Source of the DNA: an uncultured Bacteroidales bacterium
GTDB lineage: Bacteria; Bacteroidota; Bacteroidia; Bacteroidales; FEN-979
Reading direction: 5' to 3'
Assembly (NCBI GenBank): GCA_903916595.1
Contig: CAIWXI010000078.1
Location: 1 to 50,845 of the forward strand
Length of the DNA stretch: 50,845 bases
Shown here: positions 1 to 6,848 of the stretch, one piece after another
How the letters are laid out: the number at the start of each line of letters is the position of its first letter
Position numbering within the stretch: the first letter of the stretch is position 1
Made by a program: the position numbers and the translations under genes
The notes under the pieces: generated by a model
Told to the model about the DNA's origin: nothing
The model's input: the letters and a program-made list of their open reading frames with translations, nothing else
Database searches by the model: none

Positions 1-576
1 AAACTCGGAAAGATCTACCCTTTGCTGCTCTCCGGCTCCCTGAATGTGCAGGTCGACACCCAGCTCATCAAAATCGATCCTCATAAAGTTGAATTCATGA
101 TGCTTCATCTTTTCATCGCGGTTCAGTCGACCATACTTCAATCCAAAAGTCACTATCAGGCATTCGGTGTACAGGTCGGCGACTTCCTTCAGAATATTCA
201 GCATTTTCCCGAAAATGTTCTTCCGGCTTTCCGCAAGAAAAGAGAATACTGGCTTGCCGTACTTGCTAAACACGAGATTCGGAGCAACAATCCGTATAAT
301 AAAAAATTATTCAGCCGTATGGAACGCGGAGCCTATATACTGAACCCCGGAATGCTTATACGTTTTCTCGATTCATGGATGCCCGTCAAAGACATTATCG
401 ACAGTCAGGGAGCAAGCCTGAATGAGATGATGGAGCATTCGGCCGATAAGCATATGAAAGAAATGGAAGAAATGAAACGGAAGTGGGAGAAAGAGAAGAT
501 CAAGCGGGACCGGGAAGAAGAACAGAGGCGTTATGCTTATTGGAGGGCCAGGGGCCAGGGGCCAGATGACAGATGA
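1..576 (+). CDS. Hypothetical protein, 5' end outside window
   Basis: The reading frame is open from base 1, so the start lies upstream of the window and the first visible TTG or ATG codons need not be the real start. I do not recognise the family. The visible part is soluble: there is no signal peptide or membrane segment. It has a helical middle and, after about residue 135, a strongly charged Lys/Glu/Arg-rich coiled-coil-like tail. The last residues (ARGQGPDDR) and the TGA stop come from low-complexity DNA (ggccagg and agatgac units) that continues past the gene. The C-terminus therefore seems to have been shaped by a repeat, as in several other genes here. The next gene starts about 85 bases downstream on the same strand. 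Confidence 0.6.
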   Translation, partial: KLGKIYPLLLSGSLNVQVDTQLIKIDPHKVEFMMLHLFIAVQSTILQSKSHYQAFGVQVGDFLQNIQHFPENVLPAFRKKREYWLAVLAKHEIRSNNPYNKKLFSRMERGAYILNPGMLIRFLDSWMPVKDIIDSQGASLNEMMEHSADKHMKEMEEMKRKWEKEKIKRDREEEQRRYAYWRARGQGPDDR

Positions 577-622
577 CGAAGGCTGATAGCGGATGGCAGA
601 TGAGGGATGACGGATGTCTGGT
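555..622. repeat. Degenerate short-repeat tract at a gene 3' end
   Basis: Imperfect units such as ggccagg, agatgac and gatggcagatga follow one another across the stop codon of the upstream gene. They resemble the cagat/gatggcag units found in better preserved heptamer arrays elsewhere in the window. Probably a decayed member of the GATATCT-type family. Confidence 0.45.
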
Positions 623-662
623 TTTGCAAAAAATGATTACTTTTGAAAATAAAACTACACCT

Positions 663-1295
663 ATGAAACATTCATTTTTTTTTATCACATTCATTATCAC
701 CTCAGCGTGCTTTATCATAGCTCATGCCTTTTCGCAGACTGCCGGTAATAAAGGGCCAGATCAGTCCGAAAGAGTTAAAAAATGCGACAGTATCTGGTAC
801 TACGGCGTAGACCTTTCACATGTAAGAGTGACCGACGGCGACAAGATGTCACGCAGCCAGAAATATGCAGCAGTTTATCCGTCTGCCTGGATCGCATTCG
901 TTGAAAAAGAATTACCTCCTTACAATTTCATCCAGCCTGCTTTACATAAAAAAGCGTTCTTTTATGTGCACGATGAAGTCCAGAACAACACTCAACGAGT
1001 GAGCCCGTACTTCATCATCGGCGTAAATTATTCCTTCCCACTCGACACCGTAAGCAAAGCGGTGAAATCATACCAGCTAAGCAGGAAATCGGGAATCGGA
1101 CTGGTCATTATTGCCGAAAATTTCAACAAGAACTACGAATCTTCGTCAAGCTGGGTAACTTTTTTCGACATCAGGACCAGGGAAATTCTGTGGACTGTGA
1201 AAGTAACCGGGCGATGCAGCCATATGGGGTATACAGCCCACTGGGCTTCGGGCGTCGTGGAAGGTTTTAAGAATTTCATCGGTTCGGCATACTAA
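663..1295 (+). CDS. Secreted hypothetical protein
   Basis: A 210-residue protein from ATG at 663. A longer in-frame ORF reaches back to 573 but would place repeat-derived sequence before an obvious signal peptide, so 663 is preferred. The N-terminus (MKHSFFFITFIITSACFIIAHAF) is a signal sequence with likely cleavage near residue 24-26. The mature part has alternating strands and a segment resembling small Bacteroidota envelope proteins that report a GTPase-like or lipoprotein fold (SGIGLVIIAENFNK, WVTFFDIRTREILWTVKVTG), but I cannot name a family. It ends 3 bases before the metallo-hydrolase gene, so the two are probably co-transcribed. Likely periplasmic; function unknown. Confidence 0.75.
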   Translation: MKHSFFFITFIITSACFIIAHAFSQTAGNKGPDQSERVKKCDSIWYYGVDLSHVRVTDGDKMSRSQKYAAVYPSAWIAFVEKELPPYNFIQPALHKKAFFYVHDEVQNNTQRVSPYFIIGVNYSFPLDTVSKAVKSYQLSRKSGIGLVIIAENFNKNYESSSSWVTFFDIRTREILWTVKVTGRCSHMGYTAHWASGVVEGFKNFIGSAY

Positions 1296-1298
1296 GGC

Positions 1299-2069
1299 AT
1301 GCCATTGTACCTCGCCTCCCTTAACTCGGGCAGCAACGGAAACTGTTATTACATCGGCAACGAAAGCGAAGCCGTGCTGATCGATGCAGGCATCTCCTGT
1401 CGTGAGACCGATCGTCGGATGGCCCGCCTGGGCCTTCAGCTGGCCAGGGTCAAAGCTATTTTTATTACGCATGAGCATACCGACCATACCCGGGGTGTAG
1501 AAGTGCTTTCACGCAAATACGGCATACCCGTATATATCACAGAAGCCACCCGGCTGAGCGGCCGCCTGATGCTCGACCCGGGCCTGGTACACCCTTTTAT
1601 GGCCGGGGTTCCGGTGCAGCTTGGCGGGCTCAGTATAACCCCGTTCCCAAAATGGCATGATGCCAGCGAGCCCCACAGTTTCATTGTAAGTTCAGGAGGC
1701 CTCACCGCGGGTGTCTTTACCGATATCGGTTCAGGCTGCGAACACGTCACACATCATTTCTCACAGTGCCACGCTGCCTTCCTCGAAGCAAACTACGACG
1801 AAGACATGCTCGAGAACGGGCGGTATCCGCTGTACCTGAAACGCCGCATACGGGGTATGGAAGGCCATTTATCAAACAGCCAGGCGCTCGACTTGTTTAC
1901 TTCATACCGCTCGCCGGGATTGCAACTTCTGCTTCTTTCACACCTCTCGGCCGAAAACAACCACCCACAACTTGTACAGGAACTCTTCAACCGCCACGCC
2001 AACGGTACAACCATCGAAGTAGCCTCGCGCTATGAAGAAACCGAAGTTTACCAGATATCTGACATCTGA
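1299..2069 (+). CDS. MBL-fold metallo-hydrolase (WalJ/YycJ-like)
   Basis: A 256-residue metallo-beta-lactamase-fold protein of the YycJ/WalJ type, a family linked to nuclease-like functions and cell-wall or DNA maintenance in other bacteria. The N-terminus (SLNSGSNGNCYYI) is typical. The metal-binding motif H58-E-H60-T-D62-H63 is intact, and further ligands are probable in F-P-x-W-H-D (near residue 113), in T-D-I-G (near 140) and in a late LSHLSAENN motif. No signal peptide, so cytoplasmic. The last residues (QISDI) and the TGA stop are encoded by a GATATCT-type repeat that continues into the junction with the convergent aldo/keto reductase gene. The family assignment is strong; the cellular substrate is unknown. 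Confidence 0.9.
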   Translation: MPLYLASLNSGSNGNCYYIGNESEAVLIDAGISCRETDRRMARLGLQLARVKAIFITHEHTDHTRGVEVLSRKYGIPVYITEATRLSGRLMLDPGLVHPFMAGVPVQLGGLSITPFPKWHDASEPHSFIVSSGGLTAGVFTDIGSGCEHVTHHFSQCHAAFLEANYDEDMLENGRYPLYLKRRIRGMEGHLSNSQALDLFTSYRSPGLQLLLLSHLSAENNHPQLVQELFNRHANGTTIEVASRYEETEVYQISDI

Positions 2070-2093
2070 CATCTGATATCAGATATCAGATCA
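2054..2093. repeat. GATATCT-type heptamer array, convergent junction
   Basis: Units of atctgac/atctgat followed by atcagat units form a partly palindromic tract between the metallo-hydrolase and the convergent aldo/keto reductase. It supplies the last five codons and TGA stop of the metallo-hydrolase. It can fold as a hairpin on either strand, so it may help termination. Confidence 0.85.
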
Positions 2094-2993
2094 AGGAAGG
2101 TCTTTCCCTTTAGAAGCAACATAAATTTTATACCATTGTTCCAGGCTCATACTGACATTGAGGGCTTCAACCGCATGTTTTACGCGTTCGATCCTGCCCG
2201 AGCCAACGACGGGTATTATTGAAGCCGGGTGGTTAAGGAGCCAAGAGTATATGACGGTGTCAATCGCAGTGATATTGAGCTCTTCTGCAACCTCCTGGAG
2301 TGTGCGTAGAATGCGAAAGCCCTTTTCATCAGCGGGATTAAGAAGTTTCCCTCCGGCCAGGGGGGACCATGCCATCGGTCTGATTTTTTCCTTCATAAAA
2401 AAATCCAGGTTCCCGTTCTCGAAATTTTCCAGGCAGTACGGAGAAATTTCCACCTGGTTGGTTACAAGGTTTTCTTCAGTAAATGAATTCAACATTTCAA
2501 ATTGTGCAGGAGTGAAATTTGAGACTCCAAAATGTAAAACCTTTCCGTTGCGTTTCAGCAAAGAGAATGCTTTGGCCACCTCTCCGGGATCAAAAAACGG
2601 TGCAGGACGATGCAGTAAAAGCAGGTCAACATGATCGGTCCCCAGATTTTTCAGAGAGTTGTCGACGCTGTTGACAATGTGATCGAAACTGTAATCGTAA
2701 TACTTGATCTTCCGGTCGGGAAACTTATCAGATCTCAGTTTTATCCCGCATTTCGTTATGATTTCTATTTCATTTCTGAGACTTTTTTTATGGCGGATGA
2801 CATCGCCCAGTACACCTTCACAGCTGTAATTTCCATAAATATCGGCATGATCAAAAGTAGTCACCCCCACTGAGATCATCTCTTCGAAGAGTTTAAGCAG
2901 TTCCTGAACCGACAGGCCCCAGTCATTCATTCTCATTTGACCGTGTGCAATACGCGATAATGAATAATTTGCAGTCAGGTTTATCCTGTTCAT
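2091..2993 (-). CDS. Aldo/keto reductase
   Basis: A 300-residue NAD(P)H-dependent oxidoreductase of the AKR superfamily (YdhF-like subgroup), TIM-barrel fold and cytoplasmic. The catalytic tetrad is visible: D48 and Y53 in DHADIY, K81 in IITKCG and H128 in LLLLHRP. The C-terminal half holds the cofactor motifs AWSPLAGG and IPVVGSGRIERVK. Length fits the family. The start ATG follows a -7-like motif TACCTTTG (3037-3044, minus strand) by about 44 bases. It converges on the metallo-hydrolase gene across a repeat. The substrate cannot be told from sequence; such enzymes reduce many aldehydes and ketones. Confidence 0.93.
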   Translation of the reverse strand: MNRINLTANYSLSRIAHGQMRMNDWGLSVQELLKLFEEMISVGVTTFDHADIYGNYSCEGVLGDVIRHKKSLRNEIEIITKCGIKLRSDKFPDRKIKYYDYSFDHIVNSVDNSLKNLGTDHVDLLLLHRPAPFFDPGEVAKAFSLLKRNGKVLHFGVSNFTPAQFEMLNSFTEENLVTNQVEISPYCLENFENGNLDFFMKEKIRPMAWSPLAGGKLLNPADEKGFRILRTLQEVAEELNITAIDTVIYSWLLNHPASIIPVVGSGRIERVKHAVEALNVSMSLEQWYKIYVASKGKDLP

Positions 2994-3036
2994 GATAAGT
3001 GGTTTTTATAAAACATCGATCGCAAAATCCTTAAGA

Positions 3037-3044
3037 CAAAGGTA
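3037..3044 (-). promoter_or_regulatory. Putative -7 element, aldo/keto reductase
   Basis: The minus strand reads TACCTTTG, matching the Bacteroidota -7 consensus TAnnTTTG, 44 bases upstream of the ATG. No clear -33 element was found at the right distance. Confidence 0.45.
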
Positions 3045-3193
3045 AAGCTTATACTTGCAAAAGCCCTCCGAAAACTCATAAAAGATTCCAAAACAAAGGT
3101 CTTTCCATAGGTTCCAAGGATCCGTCATCCGCCAAAACCCACAAATTAATCGACGAAACACCTAAACAAAACGTTGTATAATTAAAATATTAG

Positions 3194-3228
3194 TTGACAA
3201 ACTATATATTTAGTTGTATATTTGTATC
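3194..3228 (+). promoter_or_regulatory. BlaI-M56 promoter with overlapping dyad operator
   Basis: TTG (3194-3196), a 20-base spacer and TATATTTG (3217-3224) form a near-ideal Bacteroidota promoter. The spacer and -7 region hold an imperfect inverted repeat, ACAAACTA...TAGTTGTA. It resembles BlaI/MecI operators, which contain TACA/TGTA half-sites, so autorepression by the downstream BlaI homologue is likely. The ATG at 3229 is only 4 bases past the -7 motif, so the transcript is probably leaderless or nearly so. Confidence 0.7.
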
Positions 3229-3642
3229 ATGAAATCAGAAGACAATAATAAAAAGGAAGAGATCAGGGAACTAACCAGGGCCGAAGAGGCTGTGATGCAG
3301 ATTCTCTGGGATCTCGGTAAAGCCATGGCCTCCCAGGTGCTTGAAAAGTTCGATGAGCCAAGGCCTGCATACAATACCGTGTCTACCATCATCAGGATAC
3401 TGGAGCAGAAAGGATTTGTGGGCCACAAAGCATACGGGCGCACTCATGAGTATTTTCCCCTTGTGAGCAAAAAAGATTATACCCGTATGTATTTCCGCAA
3501 TTTCATCTCGAATTATTTCGGGAACTCCTACCACTCCCTGGTTTCCTTTTTCGCGAAGGACAGCAGGTTAAGCCTTGAGGAGCTGGAGGAGATCCAGCAG
3601 ACCATTGGATCAGAAATCAGGAAACAAAAAAAATCAAAGTAA
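3229..3642 (+). CDS. BlaI/MecI/CopY-family transcriptional repressor
   Basis: A 137-residue winged-helix repressor. The start at 3229 (MKSEDNN) is preferred over a TTG at 3214 because a promoter -7 motif overlaps the earlier codon. The N-terminal half has the family hallmark LTRAEEAVMQILWDLGKAMASQVLEKF followed by the recognition region with YNTVSTIIRILEQKGFV (residues about 45-65) and the wing (YGRTHEYFPLV). The C-terminal helices mediate dimerisation and would be the site of proteolytic inactivation. It lies directly upstream of an M56 peptidase, the usual partner. The pair is a sensor-repressor module found widely in Bacteroidota, often unrelated to beta-lactamase. It probably represses its own operon through the dyad at 3200-3220. 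Confidence 0.93.
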   Translation: MKSEDNNKKEEIRELTRAEEAVMQILWDLGKAMASQVLEKFDEPRPAYNTVSTIIRILEQKGFVGHKAYGRTHEYFPLVSKKDYTRMYFRNFISNYFGNSYHSLVSFFAKDSRLSLEELEEIQQTIGSEIRKQKKSK

Positions 3643-3643
3643 G

Positions 3644-4972
3644 ATGAATGCTATTTTTTCATACCTGCTCGAATCGTCCATCAGTATCACCCTGATGTAC
3701 ACGGTATACTGGCTTTTTCTGAAAAGAGATACTTTTTTTATGATGAACAGGGTTTACCTGCTGGGAGCCGCCGGCCTGTCGTTGTTGCTGCCCGTGATCC
3801 CTTTTCACTGGCAGCCCTCGTCAACAGCCGCCACCGTTATTTACATATTGGATCCGGTGCTGATCACCCCCGATAAAATTGAAAAAGCAGCCGGCAGTCA
3901 TTTGCAGTGGCTCGATGTCGTAGCCATAGTGTACATCACAGGCCTGGTCATTTTCCTGCTGAGGTTCGTCGTGCAGATGCTCCAGCTTTTCTTCATCGTA
4001 AGGCGTAACGGCACAGGGCGCCGGCACGGGATGCGGATTGTTTATGTTGACCGCGGGTATTCCCCGTTTTCTTTCTTCAACCTGGTTTTTATCAACGAAA
4101 AGAATGTACCCGGCGAGAAACTGGAGTCCATCCTCACGCATGAATGCATTCATGTGAAGCAGCGACACACTCTGGATCTTATCCTTGCCGAGATGCTTAT
4201 TATAATCCAATGGTTCAATCCCTTTGCCTGGTTCACGGGAAGGGAGTTCCGGACCATACACGAATTTCTGGCCGATGAAGGAGTTATAAAAGCCGGCATC
4301 AACCGTTCAGAATACCAGCAAATGATCCTGGATGAAACCATGGGCATACAGGTGAATGGGCTGACCAATAATTTCAATGTTTCACTCATTAAAAAACGTA
4401 TTCTTATGATCTCAAAAGCAAAATCCGGTAAATGGTCGCGGACCAAGCTCATCTTTGCAATCCCCGCCATTCTTGCACTGGTCTTCTTAATTTCAGCACG
4501 CTCTTACAGCAGCTCCGTGGGCCAGGATAAGACAACAGTTAAAGCTTCATCGCAGACTGCCGCGACTCCACAAAGCCAGTCAGCGGCAACGGTCAATGAA
4601 AAAGTAAAATTTGTAAAACCAACCGAATCCAAAGTTTACGACTCTGTTGATGTTATCCCCGAATTTCCAGGCGGTTGGGCGGGGCTCGGACAGTTCATAC
4701 TGAAAAACCTCAAATATCCTGAGAGCGCCAAGAAAAGCCAGACCCAAGGCAAGGTACTCGTTTCGTTTATCGTATGGAGCAACGGTTCGGTAGGCGATGT
4801 CAAGATACAGCAGGGAATCGGCCACGGCTGTGATGAAGAGGCCGTGCGTGTGGTGAAGATGATGCCCAAATGGAAACCCGGGGAAAAGGGCGGCAAGGTT
4901 GTAAATGTACATTTTATACTACCCATTAATTTCACTCTTGGCGAGGGCAAAAAAGAAGAACCGAAAAAGTAA
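3644..4972 (+). CDS. BlaR1-like M56 peptidase with C-terminal TonB domain
   Basis: A 442-residue inner-membrane protein starting at ATG 3644, one base after the repressor stop, so the genes are coupled. It has transmembrane segments near residues 5-25, 35-55, 92-117 and 268-286. The zinc-metallopeptidase motif is H166-E167-C-I-H170, with a further acidic ligand in HEFLADEGV (about 207-212). After the last membrane segment come a Ser/Thr/Gln-rich periplasmic linker and a TonB C-terminal domain (about residues 355-435: GKVLVSFIVWSNGSVGDVKI, then AVRVVKMMPKWKPG). This M56-TonB fusion is common in Bacteroidota. The peptidase is expected to act on the partner repressor when a periplasmic signal is sensed; how the TonB domain contributes is unknown. 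Confidence 0.92.
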   Translation: MNAIFSYLLESSISITLMYTVYWLFLKRDTFFMMNRVYLLGAAGLSLLLPVIPFHWQPSSTAATVIYILDPVLITPDKIEKAAGSHLQWLDVVAIVYITGLVIFLLRFVVQMLQLFFIVRRNGTGRRHGMRIVYVDRGYSPFSFFNLVFINEKNVPGEKLESILTHECIHVKQRHTLDLILAEMLIIIQWFNPFAWFTGREFRTIHEFLADEGVIKAGINRSEYQQMILDETMGIQVNGLTNNFNVSLIKKRILMISKAKSGKWSRTKLIFAIPAILALVFLISARSYSSSVGQDKTTVKASSQTAATPQSQSAATVNEKVKFVKPTESKVYDSVDVIPEFPGGWAGLGQFILKNLKYPESAKKSQTQGKVLVSFIVWSNGSVGDVKIQQGIGHGCDEEAVRVVKMMPKWKPGEKGGKVVNVHFILPINFTLGEGKKEEPKK

Positions 4973-5425
4973 GTTATTTCTGACATGTGGCGTGTTACGT
5001 GTTGATACTTGACACGCCACGTATATATCCTGCTTGCCTGGGGTTCAATATCCCCTGAGATTTCCTTTTCCATGATTCCTGATCAGGATACAATAGTGCC
5101 TTCAGCATTTTTGTAATTCTGATATTTTATGTATTTCCAACCGGTTGCTCCCATGCCAACAGTTATAATCACAGATGCCTGACTTATTTTATCAGCAGAC
5201 TGTTATGTATAAGATGTGCTGGTCAAATAATGGCATTTTGATATTTCCTTAACTCCATCTCTTCTTGTTAACAGGCTCTCTGATTGAAAAGGGTGAAGTA
5301 GACGCCCTCCCCAGGGTAAGCCCTTCATTTAAGCCTAGCAAAAAAAATCATTGGAATAGTATCACTTTTAGGAAGAAGGCGGATTAAGAAAGTAAAACAT
5401 AAGTTAAAATCTAAACCCTGAGACT
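4973..5425. other. 453-base intergenic region without a clear gene
   Basis: No convincing ORF or RNA gene. A perfect 9-bp inverted repeat lies at 4987-5020. The rest is A+T-rich with short direct similarities, and the 60 bases before dinD show no clear TAnnTTTG motif or ribosome-binding site. The region separates two unrelated transcription units and could hold a degraded gene or a small RNA. Confidence 0.5.
4987..5020. terminator. Hairpin downstream of the M56 gene
   Basis: GTGGCGTGT (4987-4995) and ACACGCCAC (5012-5020) are perfectly complementary with a 16-base loop. It begins 14 bases after the M56 stop codon. No T-run follows, so it is a stability hairpin or a weak terminator rather than a standard intrinsic terminator. 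Confidence 0.4.
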
Positions 5426-6286
5426 ATGAAAAAAGAATTAATTGCCGAATTATTAACAAAATTCGAAGATGCCTGTTATGTTTATCAGGATATAGAATGC
5501 TGGAGCGCACGCGAGTTGCAGGAAATATTAGGCTATAACAAATGGGAAAATTTCCTGAAAGTCATTGACAAGGCGAAACTATCCTGTAAAAATTCGGGTG
5601 CAAAAATCTCTGATCATTTTCCTGATATCAGGAAAATGATCAACATCGCTAAAAACGCTCAAAGACAGGTAGTTGACTATGCACTTACACGGTATGCATG
5701 TTATTTAATTGCACAAAATGGCGATGTCTCAAAGAACGAAATTGCATTCGCACAGACGTATTTCGCAGTTCAAACCAGAAAACAGGAGATAATTGAACAA
5801 AGGTTGCTTGATGTTGCCCGCATCACTGCCCGCGAAAAACTATCAAATTCCGAAAAAAAACTTTCCGGGATTATTTACGAACGAGGAGTTGATGACAAAG
5901 GATTCGCGATGATTCGCAGTAAAGGTGATTACGCGCTTTTTGGGGGTTTTACTACTAACGACATGAAGCGTAAGCTGGACCTGCCGGCAAAACGGCCGCT
6001 TGCTGATTTCCTGCCAACTCTGACCATTAAAGCCAAGGATTTTGCCACAGAACTAACCAGTCATAACATACTTGAAAAGGATCTCAAAGGAGAGCAACCT
6101 ATCACAAATGAACATGTGGATAATAATCATGCGGTGCGTAAGATGCTGCTTGAGCGTGGTGTTAAACCAGAAACACTACCACCCGATGAAGACATTAAAA
6201 AGGTTCAAAGGAAGCTTGAAAAAGATGAAAAAAAATTATTGAGAGATATCAAAACGGATAAGAAAGGTGGCTTTCCCGCAAATTAA
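5426..6286 (+). CDS. dinD: DNA damage-inducible protein D
   Basis: A 286-residue DinD homologue. In E. coli DinD is SOS-induced and inhibits RecA filament activity. The N-terminal BRO-like domain is clear (WSARELQEILGYNKWENFLKVIDKAK, residues about 26-51). It is followed by the diagnostic QVVDYALTRYACYLIAQNGD (about 92-111), the AQTYFAVQTRKQE helix, and IYERGVDDKGFAMIRSKGD. The C-terminus ends in a charged helix. The gene is more A+T-rich than its neighbours and has a long noncoding leader, which may point to acquisition. The DUF3127 gene follows after 55 bases. Family membership is strong; regulation cannot be judged because no SOS box is recognisable. Confidence 0.92.
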   Translation: MKKELIAELLTKFEDACYVYQDIECWSARELQEILGYNKWENFLKVIDKAKLSCKNSGAKISDHFPDIRKMINIAKNAQRQVVDYALTRYACYLIAQNGDVSKNEIAFAQTYFAVQTRKQEIIEQRLLDVARITAREKLSNSEKKLSGIIYERGVDDKGFAMIRSKGDYALFGGFTTNDMKRKLDLPAKRPLADFLPTLTIKAKDFATELTSHNILEKDLKGEQPITNEHVDNNHAVRKMLLERGVKPETLPPDEDIKKVQRKLEKDEKKLLRDIKTDKKGGFPAN

Positions 6287-6292
6287 TATTGC

Positions 6293-6300
6293 TAATTTTG
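6293..6300 (+). promoter_or_regulatory. Putative -7 element, DUF3127 gene
   Basis: TAATTTTG matches TAnnTTTG and lies 42 bases before the ATG at 6342. The -33 region is weak (TTTC at 6272). Confidence 0.4.
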
Positions 6301-6341
6301 CAGGCGGTCTTAATAAAAAGACTTCGCAAAATAAGCTTAAC

Positions 6342-6689
6342 ATGGAACTAACCGGAAAGATCATTAAAATACTTCCCCTGCAAACCGGGACTGGCAAGAA
6401 CGGTGTGTGGAAAAAACAGGAATTTGTTTTAGAAACGGCCGGACAGGTCGCAAGAAAAGTCTGCTTCTCATTATGGGGCGACAAGGTCGACCAGGCAAGG
6501 CTGACCGAAGGGGAACAATTCGAGATCTCATTTGATCTTGAAAGCCGTGAATATAACGGCCGTTGGTATACAGAAGCCAAAGCCTGGAAGGCTGTCAGGA
6601 AAGAAAAGTCCTCCCCCACTCAGGAAATCCCTCCTCCCGATTATATGAATGAGCCCAACATTATCCCGGCCGACGACCTGCCATTCTGA
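6342..6689 (+). CDS. DUF3127 protein with SSB-like acidic tail
   Basis: A 115-residue protein of the Bacteroidota DUF3127 family. ATG 6342 (MELTGKIIKILP) is the standard family start; the ORF extends upstream only through noncoding sequence. The body (residues 1-88) has the strand pattern of an OB fold: ELTGKIIKI, KQEFVLETA, KVCFSLWGD, FEISFDLESREYNGRWYTEAKAWKA. A Pro/Ser linker follows, then an acidic C-terminus ending in DDLPF. That ending matches the conserved tip of bacterial single-stranded DNA-binding proteins, which recruits repair and replication proteins. The position next to dinD supports a nucleic-acid role. The function is not established; the SSB-like reading is inference. Confidence 0.85.
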   Translation: MELTGKIIKILPLQTGTGKNGVWKKQEFVLETAGQVARKVCFSLWGDKVDQARLTEGEQFEISFDLESREYNGRWYTEAKAWKAVRKEKSSPTQEIPPPDYMNEPNIIPADDLPF

Positions 6690-6796
6690 TTCATGTCGAC
6701 AACCTCTTCGTATAGAATAGTCTAACCAGCTTTTTAAGTCCTGCAAAATAAAACAAAATCAGCCCCGGACAAATTATAAAAATCCGCTCTAACCCC

Positions 6797-6827
6797 TTGA
6801 CTTTGCTGCAACAATGCTGTATATTTG
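6797..6827 (+). promoter_or_regulatory. Promoter of the beta-propeller gene
   Basis: TTG (6797-6799), a 20-base spacer, then TATATTTG (6820-6827), a close match to the Bacteroidota consensus. The ATG at 6849 leaves a leader of about 15 bases. Confidence 0.65.
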
Positions 6828-6848
6828 TTTGATATATATGGTAATGTT

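Noticed and set aside
4973-5425. tRNA or structured RNA gene in the gap
   Set aside because: No cloverleaf or T-loop sequence; only one 9-bp inverted repeat.
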